From contig JAIBEO010000210.1 in NCBI GenBank assembly GCA_019459185.1, forward strand, positions 1 to 32,024: a stretch of 32,024 nucleotides of DNA, given 5' to 3'. Positions within the stretch are counted from its first letter, which is position 1; each line of letters begins with the position of its first letter. The translations under genes and the position numbers were made by a program. The notes under the pieces were generated by a model. That model made no database searches and was not told the origin of the DNA. It worked only from the letters and a program-made list of their open reading frames with translations. Below are positions 11,094 to 21,614 of this stretch, piece after piece. Source of the DNA: Rhizobium sp. Lineage in GTDB: Bacteria > Pseudomonadota > Gammaproteobacteria > Xanthomonadales > Xanthomonadaceae.

Positions 11094-12152
11094 TTAGGCC
11101 GCGCTTCCAGGTCCGAAAAGGGCGGCCATGCGGGCCGCATCCGGGCGCTCCACCACGCCCTTCTCGGTGACGATCGCGTCGATCAGCCCGGCGGGCGTCA
11201 CGTCGAACACCGGGTTCCAGGCCTGCACGCCCTCGGCCACCGTGCGGGTGCCGGCCACGGACAGCAGTTCGGCGGGGTCGCGCATCTCGATCTCGATGCC
11301 CTCGCCGCCCGGCGTGGCCATGTCCACCGTGGACGAAGGCGCCACCACCATCACCTTGGCGCCGTGGTGGCGGGCGGCGATGGCATGGGAATAGGTGCCG
11401 ATCTTGTTGGCGGTGTCGCCGTTGGCGCAGATGCGGTCGGCGCCGACGATGACCCACTGCACCGCCCCGCCCTTCATCAGGTGCGCGGCGGCGCCGTCGG
11501 CGATGAGCGTGGCGGCGATGCCGTCCTGCAGCAGTTCCCAGGCGGTGAGGCGGGCGCCCTGCAGCCAGGGCCGCGTTTCGCTGGCGTAGACCTTGGCGAT
11601 GCGGCCCTCGGCCACGCCGGCGCGGATCACGCCCAGCGCGGTGCCGAAGCCGGCCGTGGCCAGCGAGCCGGTGTTGCAGTGGGTGAGCACGCCGCTGCCG
11701 GGCGCGATCAGCGCGGCGCCGAGCGCGCCCATGCGGCGGTTCGCGGCCAGGTCCTCGGTTTCGATGGCGCGGGCCTCGCGCTCGAGCACCTCGCGCCAGT
11801 CGGCGCCGGCGGCGGCCAGCACGCGGCGGATGCGCGCCAGCGCCCACATCAGGTTCACCGCGGTCGGGCGCGCGGCCTGCAGGCGGTCCAGCGCCGGGGC
11901 CAGGCGTTCCAGTGCCTCGGCGCCGTTGGCGGCCTGCACGCCCTTCCCCGCCAGCACCGCGCCCCAGGCCGCCGAGATGCCGATGGCCGGCGCGCCGCGC
12001 ACCACCAGGTCGTGGATGGCGCGCGCCACCGCGTCGCTGTCGGCGCAGGCCACGTCCTCGACCACGAAGGGCAGCTTGCGCTGGTCCAGCAGCGCCAGGT
12101 GGTCACCCTGCCAGCGGATCGGGCGGATGCGGTCGTAGCGGTCGAAATCCAT
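11094..12152 (-). CDS. mtnA: S-methyl-5-thioribose-1-phosphate isomerase
   Basis: MtnA converts 5-methylthioribose-1-phosphate to 5-methylthioribulose-1-phosphate in the methionine salvage pathway. The 352-residue protein has the family signatures: RGAPAIG near 53-59, HCNTGSLAT with Cys159, and [17 protein letters not shown] with Asp239. These Cys and Asp match the catalytic pair known from characterised MtnA enzymes. I chose the ATG that begins [12 protein letters not shown], matching the usual start of the family; an in-frame TTG seven codons upstream (12173) is possible but less likely. An mtnA-gyrA order is, as far as I recall, common in Xanthomonadaceae. It is divergent from the plus-strand orphan at 12226. 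Confidence 0.94.
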   Translation of the reverse strand: MDFDRYDRIRPIRWQGDHLALLDQRKLPFVVEDVACADSDAVARAIHDLVVRGAPAIGISAAWGAVLAGKGVQAANGAEALERLAPALDRLQAARPTAVNLMWALARIRRVLAAAGADWREVLEREARAIETEDLAANRRMGALGAALIAPGSGVLTHCNTGSLATAGFGTALGVIRAGVAEGRIAKVYASETRPWLQGARLTAWELLQDGIAATLIADGAAAHLMKGGAVQWVIVGADRICANGDTANKIGTYSHAIAARHHGAKVMVVAPSSTVDMATPGGEGIEIEMRDPAELLSVAGTRTVAEGVQAWNPVFDVTPAGLIDAIVTEKGVVERPDAARMAALFGPGSAA

Positions 12153-12180
12153 GGCGGCGTCCGTGAAGGTCAATCGCCCG

Positions 12181-12186
12181 AGTTTA
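12181..12186 (-). promoter_or_regulatory. -10-like element for mtnA
   Basis: TAAACT on the minus strand lies 28 nt before the mtnA ATG and would give a 5' leader of about 20 nt. No convincing -35 is visible. Confidence 0.35.
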
Positions 12187-12213
12187 CCAAGCCGCGCCGC
12201 GCGGCCGCCGCGT

Positions 12214-12219
12214 TATGCT
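12214..12219 (+). promoter_or_regulatory. -10 element, leaderless geometry
   Basis: TATGCT ends 6 nt before the ATG at 12226. A transcript starting at the usual distance from the hexamer would begin at or next to that A. No Shine-Dalgarno sequence is present between them. Confidence 0.45.
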
Positions 12220-12225
12220 TCGGCC

Positions 12226-12960
12226 ATGGCCAGCCGCCCGACCCGCCGCAAACCCGCCGAGAATCCCGACGCCGGCATCGAAGGCCTGCTGCACGCCGCC
12301 TGTGTGAAAGCCGGTGCCGGCGCGGCGCTGCAGGTGTCGCTGGACGTGCTGCCGCTGCTGCGGCCGCTGGTGCCCTCGGGCGTGCGTTTCGCCGGCAGCC
12401 GCGAGTCCACCGAGGACATCCAGCGAAGCCTGGTGCAGGCCATCTACCAGCGCTACCGGCTCAAGCCGGCGGCCTGGGAAGTGGAAGGCGTGCTGGCGGT
12501 GGCGCAGACCCAGGCCGTGCTCAGCCCGCTGGCCACCCGCGAGGGCCTGCGCGGCCTGCTGCGCGGCTGGCTGCCCGACGCGCTGGCGGTGCCGCTGATG
12601 CGCTACACGCCGCTGGAGCCACTGGTCACCGCCACCGTGCGCGCCGTGGCCGAAACCTGGGCCGCCGGGCGCTACGCCGACAGCGTCTGCCGACTGCGCA
12701 AGGCCGGCGCCGACTGGTTGCCGGCGCCGCTGGCCAGCGCGCTCAACCTGGCGCCGTCCACGCTCAAGGCCTGGAGCACCGAGGCGCTGTCGCTGGCGAT
12801 GCCGCCGCTCAAGCTCGCCACCGCGCTGGGCAAGCAGCTCACCGGGTTGGCCATGCCGCCCAAACCCGCCACGCCTGCCAAACCCGCCGCGCGCAAGCGG
12901 ACTCCCCGCAAGGCCACGGCAGCCCGCAAGACCGCCGCGGCGCGCAAACCCAGGGCCTGA
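12226..12960 (+). CDS. Conserved-looking protein of unknown function with basic Lys/Ala/Pro tail
   Basis: I do not recognise this 244-residue protein. It is cytoplasmic by appearance: there is no signal peptide and no clear membrane span, and helical segments of Ala/Leu with Arg fill residues 15-205. The last ~34 residues (211-244) are a low-complexity basic tail with repeated PAKPAARKR and AARKTAAARK elements, similar in composition to histone H1-like tails such as those of AlgP or PhaF. Such tails usually bind DNA or another polyanion (inference). The ATG start has no Shine-Dalgarno sequence but a -10 hexamer 6 nt upstream, so a leaderless message is likely. In-frame codons upstream would run back over the divergent mtnA start. 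A strong hairpin follows the stop. Confidence 0.75.
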   Translation: MASRPTRRKPAENPDAGIEGLLHAACVKAGAGAALQVSLDVLPLLRPLVPSGVRFAGSRESTEDIQRSLVQAIYQRYRLKPAAWEVEGVLAVAQTQAVLSPLATREGLRGLLRGWLPDALAVPLMRYTPLEPLVTATVRAVAETWAAGRYADSVCRLRKAGADWLPAPLASALNLAPSTLKAWSTEALSLAMPPLKLATALGKQLTGLAMPPKPATPAKPAARKRTPRKATAARKTAAARKPRA

Positions 12961-12966
12961 AACGAA

Positions 12967-12991
12967 GGAACCCGGCGCAAGGCCGGGTTCC
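12967..12991. terminator. Strong hairpin between convergent genes
   Basis: A perfect 10-bp stem GGAACCCGGC/GCCGGGTTCC with a 5-nt loop lies 6 nt after the plus-strand stop and 26 nt from the end of the DUF3011 gene on the other strand. There is no long T tract on either side. It can serve as a bidirectional terminator or 3'-end stabiliser. Confidence 0.7.
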
Positions 12992-13017
12992 GTGGGTTCG
13001 CCGTTGCGGGCGCCGCG

Positions 13018-13557
13018 TCAGTACACGACGAAGTCCGCGCGGCAGCCGCGGTCCACCCAGATGCCACCGCGGCGCAGGCCCCAGCTGTAGCCGTAGTCGC
13101 AGGGCGTGCGGCTGAGCTGGCGCTGGATGTCGGCCTCGCGAACGCGGCCCGGAACCGGGCAGAAACGCGAGCGGCCATCGCGGGATTCACAGCGCACGAC
13201 CTGCGGCTCGCCGTAGCCGTAGCCGGGGCGGCCGTCGCCGTAACCCGGGCGCGGGCCGTAACCCGGACGACCATAACCGCCACCGCCGATCTCGAAGCGG
13301 GCGCGGCAGCCGTGCGCCACCCAGATGCCGCCGCGGTCATAGCCCCAGGTGCGGCCCAGCACGCAGGCCTGGCGCGAGTACTGGTCGACGATGCGCACGC
13401 CGCCGCGGGTGTCGGCCGGGCAGTAGCGGTCGCGCTCGCCCTTGGATTCGCAGCGCAGCGTGCGCGGGCCGTCGTCGCGGTAGTAGCGGTCGTCGGCGCG
13501 CGCCAACTGGGGAAGCGCGGCCACCAGCACCAGCAGGGCAAGGATCAGTCGGTTCAT
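13018..13557 (-). CDS. Secreted protein with two DUF3011 repeats
   Basis: This 179-residue exported protein has a signal peptide (MNRLILALLVLVAALPQLARA, cleavage near 21/22). Two copies of the DUF3011 pattern follow: a Cys-Glu-Ser strand, a second Cys, then C-(x)n-G-x-(T/S)-WG-(x)4-GIWV-(x)2-GCRA-x-F. Copy one covers about residues 30-95 and copy two about 115-179. They are joined by a Gly/Tyr/Pro-rich linker with repeats of RPGYG. The four Cys per copy could form disulfides in the periplasm or outside the cell. DUF3011 has no assigned function that I know of. The ATG has GGAG 8 nt upstream. The gene stands alone, with a hairpin in its leader. Confidence 0.88.
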   Translation of the reverse strand: MNRLILALLVLVAALPQLARADDRYYRDDGPRTLRCESKGERDRYCPADTRGGVRIVDQYSRQACVLGRTWGYDRGGIWVAHGCRARFEIGGGGYGRPGYGPRPGYGDGRPGYGYGEPQVVRCESRDGRSRFCPVPGRVREADIQRQLSRTPCDYGYSWGLRRGGIWVDRGCRADFVVY

Positions 13558-13574
13558 CGTCTTGGCTCCGTCAC

Positions 13575-13592
13575 GTCGGCCCGCTGGCCGAC
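13575..13592 (-). repeat. Inverted repeat in the leader of the DUF3011 gene
   Basis: GTCGGCC/GGCCGAC form a perfect 7-bp stem around a 4-nt loop, 17 nt before the ATG and just outside the GGAG ribosome site. It could be a 5'-UTR stabilising hairpin or a regulator-binding palindrome; the sequence alone does not decide. Confidence 0.45.
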
Positions 13593-13598
13593 GGCTTG

Positions 13599-13604
13599 AA
13601 TCTA
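13599..13604 (-). promoter_or_regulatory. -10-like element for the DUF3011 gene
   Basis: TAGATT on the minus strand lies directly upstream of the leader hairpin. An inverted repeat CATGC-cc-GCATG (13607-13618) abuts its upstream side, where a regulator could contact RNA polymerase. Both are weak, short signals. Confidence 0.3.
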
Positions 13605-13634
13605 GGCATGCCCGCATGAACACGCGTCCAACCA

Positions 13635-13648
13635 CCCCGTGCGCGGGG
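13635..13648 (-). terminator. Possible weak terminator after epmA
   Basis: CCCCG/CGGGG forms a 5-bp GC-only stem with a 4-nt loop, 19 nt beyond the epmA stop. There is no T tract, so termination efficiency is doubtful. Confidence 0.25.
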
Positions 13649-13667
13649 CGGCCGGCTCAGATTCGAT

Positions 13668-14636
13668 TCATGCCCGCTCGAACGGGAAGGCCACCACGTC
13701 GGCGATCTTGTCGGCGCCCAGCAGCGCCATCATCAGGCGGTCCACGCCCAGGGCCACGCCGGCGCAAGCCGGCAGCTTGGGCAGCGCCGCGAGCAGGCGC
13801 TCGTCGATGGCGGGTTCGGCGGCGTTGCGGGCGCGGCGTCGGGCCAGGTCGGCTTCGAAGCGCGCGCGCTGTTCGGCCGGGTCGTTGAGCTCGTGGTAGC
13901 CGTTGGCCATTTCCAGCGGGCCCAGGTAGGCCTCGAAACGCTCGGCCACCGGCGGCTGGCCCGGCCGGATCTTCGCCAGCGCGCACTGGCTCACCGGGTA
14001 GTCGTACACCAGCAGGATGCGGCTGGCCGGGATGGACGGCTGGATGAGGTGGGTCATCAGCAGGTCCAGCCAGTCGTCGCGGGTGAGGCCGGCGGGGTCG
14101 ATGTCGTAGACGCCGAGCGGCGAGCGCAGTTCCTCCTCGGGCGCGGTCATCGGGTCGAAGCCGAACTTGTCGAGGTAGAGCTGGCGGAAGCTGGTGTCGC
14201 GCACCGTGGCGCGGCGGCCGGCCAGGGCCAGCGCGGCCTTGAGCAGCTCGGCGGTTTCGTCCATCAGCTGGTGGTGGGTCCAGCCCACGCGGTACCACTC
14301 GAGCATGGTGAACTCGGGGTTGTGGCGCGCGCCGGCTTCGCCGTTGCGGAACACCTTGCCCAGTTCGTAGCAATCACCGATGCCGGCCGCCAGCAGGCGC
14401 TTGAGCGGGAACTCGGGCGAGGTGCGCAGCCAGCGGGTGGCGGCGCCGGCCGACTTCGGGCCGTCGAACTGCAGGGTGAAACTTTCGATGTTCGGATCGG
14501 TGTTGCCGGCCATGGACAGCACCGGCGTCTCGACTTCCAGCACGCCGCGCTCGGCGAAGAAGCGCCGGATCAGCGCATACAGGTCGGCGCGCAGGCGCAG
14601 GGCCTTGGCGGTGGCGGTGGGCTTGCTGTTCTTCAT
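13668..14636 (-). CDS. epmA: EF-P lysine aminoacylase EpmA
   Basis: EpmA (GenX/PoxA/YjeA) attaches (R)-beta-lysine to the conserved lysine of elongation factor P, which then relieves ribosome stalling at polyproline. The 322-residue protein has the class II lysyl-tRNA-synthetase catalytic core without an anticodon-binding domain, as expected (E. coli form about 325 residues). Visible are motif 2 (GKVFRNGE, then HNPEFTMLEWY) and motif 3 (GVALGVDRLMMALLG). I chose ATG (MKNSK); a GTG two codons upstream (14642) is the alternative. There is no Shine-Dalgarno sequence, and TAAAGT ends 6 nt before the ATG, so a leaderless message is likely. ligA lies 43 nt upstream on the same strand, so read-through from ligA is also possible. 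Confidence 0.95.
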   Translation of the reverse strand: MKNSKPTATAKALRLRADLYALIRRFFAERGVLEVETPVLSMAGNTDPNIESFTLQFDGPKSAGAATRWLRTSPEFPLKRLLAAGIGDCYELGKVFRNGEAGARHNPEFTMLEWYRVGWTHHQLMDETAELLKAALALAGRRATVRDTSFRQLYLDKFGFDPMTAPEEELRSPLGVYDIDPAGLTRDDWLDLLMTHLIQPSIPASRILLVYDYPVSQCALAKIRPGQPPVAERFEAYLGPLEMANGYHELNDPAEQRARFEADLARRRARNAAEPAIDERLLAALPKLPACAGVALGVDRLMMALLGADKIADVVAFPFERA

Positions 14637-14642
14637 GCGCAC

Positions 14643-14648
14643 ACTTTA
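14643..14648 (-). promoter_or_regulatory. -10 element of epmA, leaderless geometry
   Basis: TAAAGT on the minus strand ends 6 nt before the epmA ATG. This places the expected transcription start at the initiation codon. Confidence 0.35.
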
Positions 14649-14679
14649 CGCCCGGGCCGGGGCGGCGGGATGACTGGCG

Positions 14680-16893
<2,214 letters not shown>

Positions 16894-17160
16894 TTATTGC
16901 TCGTCGCGGTAGTCCTGGACCACAGTCGGGCAAGTGCCGCGGTCACAAGAAACGGTAATCACGTTGCCCGGACCCGGGCCGCAGCGATAGACGCCCCAGA
17001 CGTTGCCATTCTCATCGATGTATTGGTCAATCAGGACGCAGGAGCCTCCGTTGGCTTCGGCCGTACCGACGAGACCGTCCCCTTGGGGCGCCAGGAACGA
17101 GGCGCCCATCAACACCGCAGCGGAAAGGCAGGCAGTACGCAGGATGCTATTCAGTTTCAT
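16894..17160 (-). CDS. Small secreted Cys-containing protein of unknown function
   Basis: This 88-residue protein is not recognised. It has a basic start (MKLNSILRTA), a hydrophobic core (about 10-25) and a probable export cleavage near TAEA (36). The mature part has four Cys (41, 60, 72, 77), suggesting two disulfides, and Gly/Asn-rich turns. Base composition is lower in GC than its neighbours: 32 of 60 bases are G/C in 16981-17040, against about 70% or more around it. It uses AAA, AAT, ATT, CAA and TGT codons that neighbouring genes mostly avoid. There is no strong ribosome site. It interrupts the usual zipA-ligA adjacency and is flanked by an imperfect palindrome upstream and its own terminator downstream. 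It could be a recent arrival or a lineage-specific gene. Confidence 0.65.
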   Translation of the reverse strand: MKLNSILRTACLSAAVLMGASFLAPQGDGLVGTAEANGGSCVLIDQYIDENGNVWGVYRCGPGPGNVITVSCDRGTCPTVVQDYRDEQ

Positions 17161-17243
17161 CGACTGGATATCCCAAGGTTCGCAGCGGACTTGCTGCCAT
17201 GCCTTCATAGCCGGCGAGGTCGCCATGCAGCAACGAAAGACTT

Positions 17244-17289
17244 GCTAACCGCGTCAGCACCCAAGGTAAATCGTGCTTGTCGCGTTAGC
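17244..17289 (-). repeat. 46-bp nested imperfect palindrome after zipA
   Basis: The outer arms GCTAACCGCG (17244-17253) and CGCGTTAGC (17281-17289) pair with one extra base on one side. The inner arms AGCAC and GTGCT (17256-17260, 17273-17277) pair perfectly around a 12-nt loop. It starts 5 nt after the zipA stop, so a transcript-end hairpin is the simplest reading; the large loop and bulge are unusual for that. Confidence 0.5.
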
Positions 17290-17294
17290 GGCGC

Positions 17295-18065
17295 TTATCG
17301 CGTCGTGCGCAGGTCCCACTTGCTCTGCTTGCGGTCGTAGTTGCGCAGGTCCTCGCGGATGTGCGCGATGCGCTGCCGGCCGAGCGCGTTGCGCTCTTCG
17401 TCCAGCAGCACGCCGTCGAGCAGTTCGGCCAGGCGCTGCGCGGTGGGCAGCATGGCGTCCCAGGCGTCGAGCGCGGGCAGCGGGCCCGGCAGCGCCATGA
17501 AGAAGCTGATGCCCGGCGTGCGCAGTTCCTGGATGTTGGCCATGTCGAAGGAACCGGGCTTGACCAGGTTGGCGACGCTGAACACCGGGCCGAGTTCCGG
17601 GTGGTTGTCCACCAGGCGGTGGAAGATGTTCATGTGGCCGTAGACCAGGCCGGCCTTCTCGGCCGCGACCACCAGGTCGGGGCCGTGGAAGCTCTGGCCG
17701 GCGCGCGCCGCCAGGAACAGACTGACGACCTTGTCGAAGTTCTCGTCCGGTCGGGCGCCGGGCGCCGGCGGACCGGCCGGCGCGCGGTCGGGCACCGGTT
17801 CGCCGGCCAGGGTCTTTTCGAGCAGGTCGAGTTCGGACTGCTGCAGGGGCACGCCGGATTCGGCGGTGCTGGCGTCGGCCTCGAGGATTTCGCGCAGCGT
17901 GGGTTCCTGGCGGTTGCCGGGGCCGGCCTCGCGGGCGGGGGCCGGCGTGCGCTTGCCCTGCCCCGGCTTGCGCCGGCTGGTGAAGATGATCACCGCGAAC
18001 AGGACCAGCGCGGCGACGCCGATGGCGATGCGCAACAGCGTGGTGTCGCTGAGTCCTTCGAGCAT
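17295..18065 (-). CDS. zipA: Cell division protein ZipA
   Basis: ZipA anchors the FtsZ ring to the inner membrane. The 256-residue protein has a single N-terminal membrane segment (about 11-29), a short Pro/Ala-rich linker with charged residues, and the C-terminal FtsZ-binding domain (about 108-240; FFMALPGPLPALDAWDAML is typical). It is shorter than E. coli ZipA (about 328) mainly because the linker is short. The ATG has AGGGAG about 8 nt upstream. It lies 51 nt downstream of smc and is probably co-transcribed with it. Confidence 0.92.
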   Translation of the reverse strand: MLEGLSDTTLLRIAIGVAALVLFAVIIFTSRRKPGQGKRTPAPAREAGPGNRQEPTLREILEADASTAESGVPLQQSELDLLEKTLAGEPVPDRAPAGPPAPGARPDENFDKVVSLFLAARAGQSFHGPDLVVAAEKAGLVYGHMNIFHRLVDNHPELGPVFSVANLVKPGSFDMANIQELRTPGISFFMALPGPLPALDAWDAMLPTAQRLAELLDGVLLDEERNALGRQRIAHIREDLRNYDRKQSKWDLRTTR

Positions 18066-18116
18066 GGTGGATCTCCCTGTTTGCCCGCGGAATGATGCCC
18101 GATTTCGGCGCCCGGG

Positions 18117-21100
18117 TCAGGCGGCGCCGACCAGGCGCGCGGCCTCGGCCAGGTCCACCGACACCAGGCGGCTGACACCGGGCTCGCGCATGGTGACGCC
18201 GGAGAGCTGCTTGGCGGCTTCCATCGTCGCCTTGTTGTGGGTGACGAACAGGAACTGCACCTTCTCGCTCATCTCGGTGACCATGGCGCTGAAGCGGCCG
18301 ACGTTGGCCTCGTCCAGCGGCGCGTCCACCTCGTCGAGCAGGCAGAACGGCGCCGGGTTGAGGCGGAAGATGGCGAACACCAGCGCCACCGCGGTGAGCG
18401 CCTTCTCGCCGCCCGAGAGCAGCGAGATGTTCGACACGCGCTTGCCCGGCGGGCGCGCCATGATGGAAACGCCGGTGTCGAGCAGGTCTTCGCCGGTGAG
18501 CTCGAGGTAGGCATGGCCGCCGCCGAACAGGCGCGGGTACAGCTCCTGCACGCCGGCGTTGACGCGGTCGAAGGTTTCCTTGAAGCGGCCGCGGGTTTCG
18601 CGGTCGATCTTGCGGATGGCCTCTTCCAGCGTGTCCAGGGCCGAGGTGAGGTCGGCGTCCTGGGCGTCGAGGTAGGTCTTGCGTTCGCTCTGCTCGCCGT
18701 ATTCCTGGATGGCGGCGAGGTTCACCGGCTCGAGGCGGCGCATCTTGGCGTCGATGTCGGCCACGGCCTTCTGCCAGGCCTCGACCTCGGCTTCGGACGT
18801 GAGCGAAGCCAGCACCTCGTCCAGCGACAGGCCGGCGGCGACGATGGCTTCCGACAGCTGGCTGGCGCGCAGCTCCAGGGCCTGCTGCTGCAGGCGCTTG
18901 GCCGAGATCGCCTCGCGCTGCGACAGGGCCTGCTGGTCGCGCTGCTGGCGTACCTGTTCGTACTTGCGCATTTCGCCCTCGATGCCGTCGAGCGAGGAGC
19001 GGGCGGCGGCCAGGTCGCGCTCCACCACCACGCGCTGATCGAGCGCGGACTGGCGCTGGGCCTGCAGGGCCACCACCGGGGCGTCGCCGTCGGCCAGCTG
19101 CGCCTGCAGTTCGTTCAGGCGCACTTCGAGCTGGGCCTTCTGGCTGCCCATGCGCGCCAGCGACTGGCTCAGCGCAACCACGCGGGCGCGCTGTGATTCG
19201 AGCGTGAGAGCCAGCTGGTGGGCGGCGTCGCGGGCCTCGCGGGCGCTGTTGCGGGCGGCGTCGCGCTGCTCGCCGAGCGTGCGGCGCTGGGCGTCGAGCG
19301 CCTGGCGTTCGGATTCGAGGTCGCCCATCTTGGCCACCGCCTGCTCCAGGCGCGCGCGCGCCTCGCGGGCATTGGCCTGGGACTCTTCCAGCGTGGTGGC
19401 CAGGGTGGCCAGTTCGCCGTCGATGCGGCCGACGCGGGCCTGGGCGGATTCGAGGCGGCTCTTCTGGCCCTGCAGCTGGCCAGCCAGCTCGGACACGCTG
19501 CGGTGCGCCAGGTACAGCGCGCGCTGGGCGTCCTCGCGGTGCTGCTCGGCCTCGAGCAGCTTGTCGCGCATGGAGGTCAGGCCTTCGTTGATGGCCTGCT
19601 CCTTCTTCGCCAGCGCTTCGATTTCGGCGCGCAGCGACTGGATTTCACGTTCGCGGGCCAGCGCGCCCTGCTGCGCCTCGCCGCTGCGCAGCACGCGCAG
19701 CCAACCCGGGCCCAGCCACTCGCCGGCGCGGGTGACGGCGGCTTCGCCCTCGCCCAGCGCCAGCTGGCGCGCGGCGGCCGCGTCTTCCGCGGCCTGCACC
19801 TTGGCCAGCAGGCGACGCACGGCGTCCGGGCCCTGCACTTTCGCCGCCAGCGAACCGGCCGGCGCGGCGAAACCGCTGGCTTCGCCGCTCACCAGGGCGA
19901 CGCGGCCCTGGCCGAGGCTGGCGATGGCGTCGAGGAAATCGGCCGGCGCGTCCACGGTGACGGCTTCGAGCAGGCTGCCGAGCACGGTTTCGACCGCGGT
20001 TTCCCAGCCAGCCTCGACCTGCAGCGCCTCGCCAAGACGGGCGTTGCCGTCGATGCCCTGGCCCTTGAGCCAGTCGAGCGCGACGTTCTTTTCCTGGCCA
20101 AGCGCGGCGTGCTGCAGCGCCTCGAGCGACGAGAGGCGGCCGCGCGCGGCCTGGCCCTGCTTGCGAACTTCCGCCAATTCCGACTGCTGCTGGCGCTGCT
20201 GTTCCTGCAGGGCGCCCAGCGCGGCCTTGCGCTGCTCGAGCTGCTCGCCCAGGCCGTCCAGGCCGGCCTTCTGGCCGTCGTGGTCGGCGGTGAGCTGGGC
20301 CAGCGCGGTAGTGATGGCACTGGTGTCGAGGGTGCCGCGCTCGTTGGCCAGGGCCTCGCGGCGACGGCCGGCGTCGAGCGCCTGCTTTTCCAGGTATTCG
20401 ATCTTGGTGCGCTCGACCTCGGCCCAGCGCGCGGCCTCGGCCTGGGCCTTGGCGTAGGCGTCCCAGCGCTGCTGCCAGTCGTGCAGCGCGACCTCGGCCG
20501 CCTTCAGCGCTTCCTGGCGGCCGCCGTCCTGCTCGCGCAGGGTGGCCAGCTGCGGCTCGGCGGCGGCGATGGCGTTGTGCAGCTCGGCCAGCTGGCGCTC
20601 GTCGCCGCTGATGTGTTCGCCGACCTGGGCGAAGGCCGCGTCGGCCTCGGCGCGGGCGGTTTCCAGTCGCTGGCGCAGTTCCTTCTGGTGCTGGATCTGC
20701 TGCTCGATGCGGGCCAGTTCGCCGCCGACGCGGTAGACCTCGGCCTGGGCCTTGCCCAGCGCCTCGCTGGCTTCGCCGTGCTGGCTGCGGCAGGCCTCGA
20801 TCTGGGCCTCGGCCTGGCGCTGGTCGGCCAGCAGCGACTGCAGCTTGATCTCGTCCTGGGTGAGCGCGTCGTTGAGCGACTTGAGGTCGGCGTCGTAGCG
20901 GCGGAATTCCAGCGCCTTGAGCTGGGCGTCCTTGTTCAGGCGCTCGGCCTGCAGGGCCTGGTACTGCTCGGCGGCGCGCGCCTGGCGCTTGAGGTGCTCG
21001 AGCTGCTTGTCCACTTCCTCGCGCAGGTCGCCCAGGCGGTCGAGGTTCTCGCGCGTGCTCTTGATGCGCGACTCGGTTTCCTTGCGGCGCTCCTTGTACT

Positions 21101-21614
21101 TGGAGATGCCGGCGGCCTCTTCCAGGTAGACACGCAGGTCCTCGGGCTTGGCCTCGATGATCTGGCTGATCATGCCCTGCTCGATAATCGAGTAGCTGCG
21201 CGCGCCCAGGCCCGTGCCCAGGAACAGGTCGGTGATGTCGCGACGGCGGCAACGCGCGCCGTTGAGGTAGTAGTTCGACTGGCCGTCGCGGCTGACCGAG
21301 CGCTTGACCGAGATTTCCGCGTAACGGGCGAATTCGCCGCCGATGCTGCCTTCGGAGTTGTCGAAGATGAGTTCGACCTGGGCCTGGCTGACCGGCTTGC
21401 GCGCCGAGGAGCCGGAGAAGATCACGTCGGTCAGCGAGTCGCCGCGCAGGCGGCTGGCCGAACTCTCGCCCATGACCCAGCGCACCGCGTCGATGATGTT
21501 GGACTTGCCGCAACCGTTCGGACCGACGATGCCGGTCATGTTGGTCGGCAGGTGCATCACCGTGGGGTCGACGAAGGATTTGAAGCCGGACAGCTTGATG
21601 GTCGAAAGGCGCAT
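18117..21614 (-). CDS. smc: Chromosome partition protein Smc
   Basis: Smc is the ATPase of bacterial condensin and extrudes DNA loops together with ScpA and ScpB, both encoded in this window. The 1165-residue protein has the N-terminal Walker A GPNGCGKSN (31-39), a long coiled coil, a globular hinge near 510-640, a second coiled coil, the ABC signature LSGGEKALTA from 1066, and the Walker B/D-loop LLDEVDAPLDEAN near 1095. I chose the ATG giving MRLSTIKLSGFKSF, the universal start of the family; a GTG 14 codons upstream (21656) is in frame but would add an atypical extension. A promoter-like TATACT about 113 bp upstream implies a leader of about 107 nt. Confidence 0.96.
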   Translation of the reverse strand: MRLSTIKLSGFKSFVDPTVMHLPTNMTGIVGPNGCGKSNIIDAVRWVMGESSASRLRGDSLTDVIFSGSSARKPVSQAQVELIFDNSEGSIGGEFARYAEISVKRSVSRDGQSNYYLNGARCRRRDITDLFLGTGLGARSYSIIEQGMISQIIEAKPEDLRVYLEEAAGISKYKERRKETESRIKSTRENLDRLGDLREEVDKQLEHLKRQARAAEQYQALQAERLNKDAQLKALEFRRYDADLKSLNDALTQDEIKLQSLLADQRQAEAQIEACRSQHGEASEALGKAQAEVYRVGGELARIEQQIQHQKELRQRLETARAEADAAFAQVGEHISGDERQLAELHNAIAAAEPQLATLREQDGGRQEALKAAEVALHDWQQRWDAYAKAQAEAARWAEVERTKIEYLEKQALDAGRRREALANERGTLDTSAITTALAQLTADHDGQKAGLDGLGEQLEQRKAALGALQEQQRQQQSELAEVRKQGQAARGRLSSLEALQHAALGQEKNVALDWLKGQGIDGNARLGEALQVEAGWETAVETVLGSLLEAVTVDAPADFLDAIASLGQGRVALVSGEASGFAAPAGSLAAKVQGPDAVRRLLAKVQAAEDAAAARQLALGEGEAAVTRAGEWLGPGWLRVLRSGEAQQGALAREREIQSLRAEIEALAKKEQAINEGLTSMRDKLLEAEQHREDAQRALYLAHRSVSELAGQLQGQKSRLESAQARVGRIDGELATLATTLEESQANAREARARLEQAVAKMGDLESERQALDAQRRTLGEQRDAARNSAREARDAAHQLALTLESQRARVVALSQSLARMGSQKAQLEVRLNELQAQLADGDAPVVALQAQRQSALDQRVVVERDLAAARSSLDGIEGEMRKYEQVRQQRDQQALSQREAISAKRLQQQALELRASQLSEAIVAAGLSLDEVLASLTSEAEVEAWQKAVADIDAKMRRLEPVNLAAIQEYGEQSERKTYLDAQDADLTSALDTLEEAIRKIDRETRGRFKETFDRVNAGVQELYPRLFGGGHAYLELTGEDLLDTGVSIMARPPGKRVSNISLLSGGEKALTAVALVFAIFRLNPAPFCLLDEVDAPLDEANVGRFSAMVTEMSEKVQFLFVTHNKATMEAAKQLSGVTMREPGVSRLVSVDLAEAARLVGAA

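Noticed and set aside
17244-17289. Palindrome as a true integron attC site
   Set aside because: The outer cores give GTTAGCG and TGCTAAC, which do not fit the GTTRRRY and RYYYAAC consensus at all positions. No second copy is seen beyond the small gene, and there is no integrase in the window.
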